Source: Cyanobacteria bacterium OH_CDB_20 (GTDB taxonomy: Bacteria; Cyanobacteriota; Vampirovibrionia; Gastranaerophilales; Gastranaerophilaceae). Taken from it: DNA of 19,230 bases. Shown here piece after piece: positions 14,005-19,230 of the stretch. A model generated the notes under the pieces. It did not search any database, was not told the DNA's origin, and saw only the letters and a list, made by a program, of their open reading frames with translations. Where the stretch lies: assembly GCA_023415935.1 (NCBI GenBank), contig JAEZIX010000083.1, forward strand, positions 1-19,230, given 5' to 3'. Both the position numbers and the translations under genes were made by a program. Position 1 is the first letter of the stretch. Every line of letters starts with the position of its first letter.

Positions 14005-16506
14005 TTAAACGAATTTTTCAGCAAGTTTTTCAGCGTTAGCTGCTTGTTGTAGTGCAGCATCTAGTGCTGGTTGAGAATAATTTTTTGTTGTTGCCTTTGT
14101 TAATGTTTGTACTGGATTTGGAATATATGATCTGTTAGGATCATCAATCTGATTATTTTTATTTTCATCATTATTTATTTTTCTTGCAGGGATTTCTCCG
14201 TTTGTAGGAATTGTAGGCGCTGCTGCCGCTGGCGTTTGTTGTTGCGGCTGAGGCTGTGCAGCTTGTGGTTGGTTTGCTTGTTGTTGAGCTTTATTGTATG
14301 CATCAATCATTTCTAAATAATTTGTAGGACCACCGGCAGGAAGTTGAGAAGAAGGCTGTTCTGCTGTGTTAACAGGGTTGTTTTTTTCTTCTTTTCTTTT
14401 TTTAGCTTCTTCTTCTTCTTTTTTTACTGTACTTGTTTTCCCGAAGAGTGTTCTGCTTATTTTTAATATTGGCTTTAATAACATTGAGGACAAGACTAAT
14501 ATTCCAATTAATCTACCTGCGCCACCGACTCCGCCTCTTATTTTATTTCCAGCTGCGCCTTTTAAAATGTTATCATCTAAGCCGAATGAGAATATTTTGC
14601 CTAATTTTCTTCCGAACCATTTTACTATTCTTGAAGGTAAGCTACTTCCTCCTGCAGCTGATTTTAGAGCATCATCAATAATGTTTCTTGCTTCTCTTTT
14701 TGCTGCCATTCTTTTGAAAATGCCGCCTTCTGCGTTTTCTATTACTTTCTTTGCTTTATCAAGGGCACTTTTATATCCAGCTTTAACTACATATTCATTC
14801 TCACCAGTTGTTGCATTTTTTACCCATTCCATTAAGCCCCAGTTTTTTAGATTACCGAGCTTATATATAATGCCTGCTGCAGCTGGCATCATCATGTAGT
14901 TACCCATATCAGTTACTGCTTCTTCTGTGAAAGTAGATACTTTTTCTTTTTTTGGAGCATCATGAACTTTCGCAAAAGTTCCATTATATAACATTACTGC
15001 AAGAGCGGATCCGAAGAAAGTTTTACTTGCTACACCATTTGATATCGCTTCTGAACCTCTTAAGCCCAATATTTGAATAATTTTTGCAAGTGTATTTTCA
15101 GCTGTATCACCTTTTATCATTGCAATTTTTTTCATAGCTTCTGAAAGATTTACATTTTGGCCGCTCATCAGGCCACCTTCAGTTTTGATATTTATATTTG
15201 CAAGAGGTCCATTACTTAAAACTTCTATTAGCTTTTTAGGATCTGTAATTTCTTTTCCGTCTCTTGTAATTAAAAGCCCATTGCCTTCTTTAAATCTTTT
15301 ATATATTTTTTCGAATTCATCAAATTTTGCTGTATCATCTTTTGAGAATTTTTCAACACATTTTACTAGGTCAGATACATCTGTATTTTTGTTTCCACCT
15401 ACCATTGCTTGTAACACTTCGGTAAGTTCAGTTCTAACGCCAGTTTTTTGAGCTTTTCTAAGAACATTTACAATATCTATAAGTTCTTTTTGAGAATTCT
15501 TTCTTGTTTCTTTAGAAAGATTTGTTAAAATGTCTAAGATTTTAGTTTTATCTTCAGCTTTTAGGAAAGTTGTTTTTGTTGTATCTTGCAATGTTTCCAT
15601 TAATTCTTTTACAGAAACTGATGATGGCGAGCCAAAGAATTTAGCTAATGCTTTAAATCCGTCATCTCTAGCGCCTTTTTCTGTGTTCTTTAATATGTTT
15701 TCGATTAAAGAGCTTGACGCATCATCTAATTTATAACCTGCTTTAATTTTTCCTAGAGCATTTCTGACGGTATCCATTTGTTCGTCAGTAAGGTTGCATA
15801 TATTTTTCCCTTTGCCGAAAAGATTTTTAATCTTAGAAAAACGAGGTTTTTTTACTAAATCTTCAAGTTCTTCAATAGGTACTGAACCAGAGTCAGTTGT
15901 GAATTTTTTCATTTTATTGAAGGCTTCTTCATTTTTGAAAAGCTTTCTTAAAGAATCAGTAACAGTATCTACAAGTTCTCCCCAGGTACCACGAACTTGT
16001 GATTTACCCATTGGGTTTTTTGCAGCATTTTTCCCGAATTTTACTGTGTTATATAAAGACGAGTTCTTAAAATCTGTCGATAATGTTGTAAATAATTTTT
16101 TTGCTTTTCCTAGTAGTTTTGCAGGGTCGCTGCTTGCTGTTTTTAACTTTGAACCTATTGTTTTTATAAATGGAACTTCTTTAAGATAGTTTCCTAGTTT
16201 GTTAGTTCCGTTTACTAGTTTGTTGTTTTTAACTAACTTAGAAAATCCAAATCTTAGCCCCAATGCTAGTACAGCAGCTGAAGCAAGTGAAAATAATAAT
16301 CTTTTTGGTTTAGAAAAATCAAAGCCAAATTGCTCAACAAACATAGTCTGAAACATTGTGTCTTTTGTTGTTTCTTTCGCAGTTTCTTTTGCTGTTGCTT
16401 CTACTTTTTGCAGCTTTGCTTGAGCTTCAGGAGTCATTGCTCCAAAATTTTCATTTTGAGCAGTGTTTAAATATGGATTTTGAATGTTATTAAAATTAAC
16501 AGACAT
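14005..16506 (-). CDS. Large membrane-associated protein of unknown function
   Basis: An 833-residue protein of no family I recognise. It opens MSVNFNNIQNPYL and has ENFGAM at 19-24, resembling the short N-terminal motifs of its neighbours. Hydrophobic segments that may span a membrane lie near 68-88, 493-512, 534-552 and 662-684. Between the first two is a long lysine-rich, mainly helical stretch (100-440). After the last comes a charged coiled stretch (692-710) and a low-complexity Q/P/A tail (738-766), then a last helix. No signal peptide is seen. ATG at 16506 follows AGGGAAA. It is probably monocistronic: a terminator and a promoter candidate lie upstream, and the recombinase has its own promoter downstream. 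Length, clean frame and ribosome binding site leave little doubt it is real; function is unknown. Confidence 0.85.
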   Translation of the reverse strand: MSVNFNNIQNPYLNTAQNENFGAMTPEAQAKLQKVEATAKETAKETTKDTMFQTMFVEQFGFDFSKPKRLLFSLASAAVLALGLRFGFSKLVKNNKLVNGTNKLGNYLKEVPFIKTIGSKLKTASSDPAKLLGKAKKLFTTLSTDFKNSSLYNTVKFGKNAAKNPMGKSQVRGTWGELVDTVTDSLRKLFKNEEAFNKMKKFTTDSGSVPIEELEDLVKKPRFSKIKNLFGKGKNICNLTDEQMDTVRNALGKIKAGYKLDDASSSLIENILKNTEKGARDDGFKALAKFFGSPSSVSVKELMETLQDTTKTTFLKAEDKTKILDILTNLSKETRKNSQKELIDIVNVLRKAQKTGVRTELTEVLQAMVGGNKNTDVSDLVKCVEKFSKDDTAKFDEFEKIYKRFKEGNGLLITRDGKEITDPKKLIEVLSNGPLANINIKTEGGLMSGQNVNLSEAMKKIAMIKGDTAENTLAKIIQILGLRGSEAISNGVASKTFFGSALAVMLYNGTFAKVHDAPKKEKVSTFTEEAVTDMGNYMMMPAAAGIIYKLGNLKNWGLMEWVKNATTGENEYVVKAGYKSALDKAKKVIENAEGGIFKRMAAKREARNIIDDALKSAAGGSSLPSRIVKWFGRKLGKIFSFGLDDNILKGAAGNKIRGGVGGAGRLIGILVLSSMLLKPILKISRTLFGKTSTVKKEEEEAKKRKEEKNNPVNTAEQPSSQLPAGGPTNYLEMIDAYNKAQQQANQPQAAQPQPQQQTPAAAAPTIPTNGEIPARKINNDENKNNQIDDPNRSYIPNPVQTLTKATTKNYSQPALDAALQQAANAEKLAEKFV

Positions 16507-16552
16507 AACTTTCCCTAAGTTTGTTTATATAATAACAAAAACATATTTTTTA

Positions 16553-16581
16553 AAAATATTGCTTATTTTTAACTCTGCCAA
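16553..16581 (-). promoter_or_regulatory. Possible promoter of the 833-residue protein gene
   Basis: On the minus strand TTGGCA (16576-16581) and TATTTT (16553-16558) are separated by 17 bases, downstream of the terminator of the preceding gene. The leader would be about 40 bases. The region is so A/T-rich that other -10 choices exist. Confidence 0.35.
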
Positions 16582-16597
16582 TAAACTTTTGTAAATA

Positions 16598-16630
16598 AAA
16601 AAAGAACAAATAATTTATTTGTTCTTTTTT
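16598..16630 (-). terminator. Intrinsic terminator after the 270-residue protein gene
   Basis: GAACAAAT at 16604-16611 pairs with ATTTGTTC at 16617-16624, extended by A/T pairs from 16598 to 16630. On the minus strand the stem runs into a tract of Ts. It lies 18 bases past the stop at 16649. Confidence 0.85.
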
Positions 16631-16648
16631 AACTATGTTTTTTAAATT

Positions 16649-17461
16649 TTAACCGTTTGCGAATATCTTATATGATGTTTCGATGTTCTTTTGTATAACT
16701 TGTTTTACTGAATCGTATTCTGTTTCAATTGCTTTATGTTGTGTTTCGATATTTTTTAGTTCAAGGTCTAATATTTTATCTTGGTTTTGAATTTTTCTTG
16801 ATGCTTGTTCATAGTCAGCTTGTGCCTTAGCATCATCTTCTGTGTATAATTCTGAATCGAAGTTTGTTGAACCTGAAATAGCTTGTGTGAAAAGAGGATC
16901 TCCAGCATCTGTTTCAGATTGTGCAGTTGGATCATATTTCTTTAAATAAAATGAACCATTTTGTAATCCATCTTGGAATGCCATTTTGTTGTTTAAATCT
17001 TCATTTTCTGCATATGGGTATGAATATTCAACTTTTGTTCCTTCTGCATTCAATATTTCAATAGTTTTTTTACTAGTATTTAATCTTGCAGTTGCAGGGT
17101 TTGCAGAAGTCATAGCTTTTAACCAAGTAGGTAATTCAGGGTTTTTGCCTTCTTCTGCAGCTGGTAATTGGACAATACCTTTTTCATCAGTTACTAAAAA
17201 ATCTCCTAGGACAGTTCCATTACCTGTTGTTAAACCTGCATATGTTATTTGTTCTTTAAATGATTGATTTTCATTTGTTGAATTGTAATAGCTCATCATC
17301 AAACGAGTATTTGATAAAGCTTTTGTATATTCTGTACCAAGACCTTCAGTTTGCATAGAAAGCATAATTTTTCTTTGCGAAATCATTTGAGATTTATACT
17401 CTAAATCACTTTTTCTTGATGTCAATAATAGTAATCTTGCTTGTGATGATGCTAAGCCCAT
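16649..17461 (-). CDS. Helical-ended protein of unknown function, 'MGLASSQAR' family
   Basis: A 270-residue, cysteine-free protein with no signal peptide or membrane segment. It opens MGLASSQARLLLLTSRKSD, an N-terminal pattern I associate with a group of uncharacterised Gastranaerophilales proteins; I cannot confirm this here. Residues 1-58 and 206-267 are predicted long helices, the latter strongly heptad-like. The middle (70-200) is acidic and looks like strand and loop. Helical ends around a variable middle recall flagellar axial or other secreted filament proteins, but no motif proves this. ATG at 17461 has AAAGG 9 bases upstream. It ends at a strong terminator. Confidence 0.8.
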   Translation of the reverse strand: MGLASSQARLLLLTSRKSDLEYKSQMISQRKIMLSMQTEGLGTEYTKALSNTRLMMSYYNSTNENQSFKEQITYAGLTTGNGTVLGDFLVTDEKGIVQLPAAEEGKNPELPTWLKAMTSANPATARLNTSKKTIEILNAEGTKVEYSYPYAENEDLNNKMAFQDGLQNGSFYLKKYDPTAQSETDAGDPLFTQAISGSTNFDSELYTEDDAKAQADYEQASRKIQNQDKILDLELKNIETQHKAIETEYDSVKQVIQKNIETSYKIFANG

Positions 17462-17550
17462 ATTCTTATACCTTTATCTTTTACACACTTATATAAAAAC
17501 ATTTTTTATATACTAAATTCATAAAAAGTATATACTGTTACAATACTTTA

Positions 17551-17579
17551 CATTTATGAATCTATATCGAGTTGTACAA
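17551..17579 (-). promoter_or_regulatory. Possible promoter of the 270-residue protein gene
   Basis: On the minus strand TTGTAC (17574-17579), 17 bases, then TAAATG (17551-17556). The 11 bases ACTTTGTACAA at the -35 end recur at the recombinase promoter. The leader would be about 83 bases. Nothing else clear was seen in 17462-17646. Confidence 0.35.
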
Positions 17580-17646
17580 AGTATAAATCGAACTATTTAA
17601 GTGGAAACTTTAGGGTTTATAAGAAAATATTAATATTTTGTAACAA

Positions 17647-19212
17647 TTAATCATTGTCAATTTTAAAGTTTGATAGGTCAATAACGTTGCTTATATCCTG
17701 TGGAAGATAATATTGACAACTGCTCCAGAGCAAACATTCTTTTGCTTCTTTTGCAATATCTGATTCTTCTTCTGAAATTTTACCGCAGAACCCTTTTATC
17801 ATGTTGGTTGAACCATCAATTTTTGGGGAGAAGAATGCACAAGTTTGGCATATTTTAATTCTTAAACCGCGCTCGGTAAGTTTATCTGTAATCTGTTTAA
17901 TTGCGTCACACATACGAATACAAGAATCAGTTGAGTATTTTTTGTTCTTATATCTAAACACTACTTTAACAAGCCCATCTTCAGATATTAAATCTAATTT
18001 GCAAGGGAAAAGACCTTTTCCATCGGTTACTTCAACATCTACTGTTACTTTTTCGATATTACTAACAGTATTATTTTTTTTATTTTGTATATTTTTTAAA
18101 ATTTTATCAAAATATTTTTTATTAATTGACCAAAATGGATATATAAGTAATTTTTTAATATCTTCTTTTGAAAATCCAACAGTTTTTATTGCAAAAATAG
18201 TTGAAGCGATAAGTAAAACACCAATAAAAATAATGAATTTTATGTCATAGAAAAAGTAATAGTTGTAAGAAAATGCTGCTACAACAATATAAAGTAATAT
18301 TAGAGTAATAATATTTGGGGTAAATAAAGAAAATATGAATTCGGTAAATCTAATATTTGTTGAGAACATAAGCGGGAAGCAATTCTTTAAAAGTGAGAAT
18401 TTGTATTTTAAGTCAGGTTTTTTGAATTCAAATTTATCAACACCAATCCAGGTTTTAATATTAGGATTAAATTTAACGATAAAATTGTTTCTTGCAAGTA
18501 AAATTGTATATTTTAGCTCACTATTAGTGCTTTGAAAATCAACACATCTGATTTTTTCTAAGACTGACTGTCTTATTACAACGATGTCTGAATCAAGTTG
18601 AGAAACAAGTCCTAATAAAGAACGACCCGTGTTAATTATATTGTTTTTGAATTTGTTAATAGAGTCTAAGATTAGAGAGTCAGTGGTTGAGTTATCAAGA
18701 AGTATCTCAGTTGCGCCGACTATAACGTCAGATCCATATAATGATGCATTGATATTTTTTAAGAAGTCACTTTTTATGCTTCTATTGGCATTTAAAAAAA
18801 CGAATGCATCAACATTTTGAAAAGATATTAATCTTTCAAGTAGCCAAGAGATTGCTTCATCTTTGCCTAATGGGACACCCTCAGTTAGTTTCCATATTTT
18901 AGCTCCACCAAGAAGCTCAAGATTATTTGCAGAGTCATCGGTTGAATTGTCAAGTATAATGTGTGTTTGATGATTTGAAGTTGGGTAATCCTGATTATTT
19001 AACTGCTCTAACAGTGGTACAACAGTTTTTTCATCATTTTGCGCATATATAATAGTAACTATATTATTTATTTTAGAAGACATATATCTTTGCTCGTAGT
19101 CAAAGCGTTTTCTTTTAGTGCTCATAAAAACAACTGCTGTATAGTAAACAGCAAAAATTGTAATGTATGTAAAAATTAAAATTAATGTATTAACAAGTAA
19201 ATCAACAAACAT
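17647..19212 (-). CDS. Degenerate GT2-like membrane protein with cysteine-rich C-terminal domain
   Basis: A 521-residue protein. A membrane helix (5-30) is followed by a GT2 (GT-A) fold (48-260), two or three membrane helices (288-344) and a soluble C-terminal domain. The GT2 fold is visible in NIVTIIYAQNDE, LDNSTDDS (88-95), GKDEA (116-120) and QLDSDIVVIRQSVLEKI. Yet the metal-binding DxD is N-A-N (141-143), the usual E-D of the acceptor site is S231-E232 and no QxxRW is seen, so transferase activity is doubtful. The C-terminal domain (390-510) has C431, C435, C455, C458, C476, C493 and C499, spaced like a metal or iron-sulfur site. ATG at 19212 follows GAGGTG. I know no named family with this fusion. 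Confidence 0.8.
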   Translation of the reverse strand: MFVDLLVNTLILIFTYITIFAVYYTAVVFMSTKRKRFDYEQRYMSSKINNIVTIIYAQNDEKTVVPLLEQLNNQDYPTSNHQTHIILDNSTDDSANNLELLGGAKIWKLTEGVPLGKDEAISWLLERLISFQNVDAFVFLNANRSIKSDFLKNINASLYGSDVIVGATEILLDNSTTDSLILDSINKFKNNIINTGRSLLGLVSQLDSDIVVIRQSVLEKIRCVDFQSTNSELKYTILLARNNFIVKFNPNIKTWIGVDKFEFKKPDLKYKFSLLKNCFPLMFSTNIRFTEFIFSLFTPNIITLILLYIVVAAFSYNYYFFYDIKFIIFIGVLLIASTIFAIKTVGFSKEDIKKLLIYPFWSINKKYFDKILKNIQNKKNNTVSNIEKVTVDVEVTDGKGLFPCKLDLISEDGLVKVVFRYKNKKYSTDSCIRMCDAIKQITDKLTERGLRIKICQTCAFFSPKIDGSTNMIKGFCGKISEEESDIAKEAKECLLWSSCQYYLPQDISNVIDLSNFKIDND

Positions 19213-19230
19213 ATTTCACCTCATGACACA

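Noticed and set aside
14366..14899. 177-codon plus-strand open frame inside the 833-residue protein gene
   Set aside because: It is antisense to a well-supported gene, its product is biased to Phe, Leu, Ser and Pro as expected from the complement of lysine-rich codons, and no start signal stands out.
17624..17639. AAAATATTAATATTTT palindrome after the GT2-like gene
   Set aside because: It contains only A and T in an A/T-rich gap, so chance is likely; as a terminator stem it would be very weak.
17801..18250. 149-codon plus-strand open frame antisense to the GT2-like gene
   Set aside because: It overlaps the conserved cysteine domain and membrane helices of the real gene and resembles no family.

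Overview
The window is AT-rich and densely coding, with 12 complete protein genes and one partial one. No RNA gene, CRISPR array or insertion sequence was seen. The best guess for the source is a non-photosynthetic relative of cyanobacteria, most likely a gut Gastranaerophilales (Vampirovibrionia, 'Melainabacteria'). That is inference from four things: a cyanobacterial-looking CrtE/IspA-type prenyl synthase followed directly by a DUF212 (divergent PAP2) gene, low GC, several proteins with short N-terminal 'VxFN' and 'F-x-A/G' motifs, and a protein opening MGLASSQAR. The last two are traits I associate with that order.

Positions 1-3254 (plus strand) look like one operon. It holds the C-terminal end of an unrecognised gene, a short-chain prenyl diphosphate synthase (GTG start), a DUF212 membrane protein that starts on the base after the synthase stop, and a soluble PAS/GAF-type histidine kinase with no response regulator in view. 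A small minus-strand gene of unknown function converges on the kinase so tightly that the stop codons overlap. Then hisS (plus strand, real start 3751) ends at a hairpin terminator shared with the converging gene.

Positions 5035-12092 (minus strand) carry three tandem paralogs of a GT5 glycogen/starch synthase. Each is about 1.5 times the usual length, with an N-terminal extension of about 85 residues; two also have about 47 extra residues between the two Rossmann domains. Copies 1 (5035-7221) and 3 (9786-12092) share a matching promoter layout and an almost identical 23-base leader block. Copy 2 (7396-9699) starts at TTG, lacks that leader and has changes in several active-site motifs.

Positions 12238-13967 (minus strand) hold a XerC/D-type tyrosine recombinase followed 5 bases later by metF. 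The recombinase has no ribosome binding site but has a promoter placed so that its transcript should begin at or next to the ATG.

Positions 14005-19212 (minus strand) hold three proteins not assignable to a known pathway: an 833-residue membrane-associated protein with a Q/P/A-rich tail, a 270-residue all-helical-ended protein without cysteine, and a membrane-bound GT2-like protein that has lost its DxD motif and carries a cysteine-rich C-terminal domain.

No intergenic stretch exceeds 300 bases; the longest (17462-17646, 7222-7395, 12093-12237, 16507-16648, 3626-3750) hold the promoters, leaders and terminators listed.
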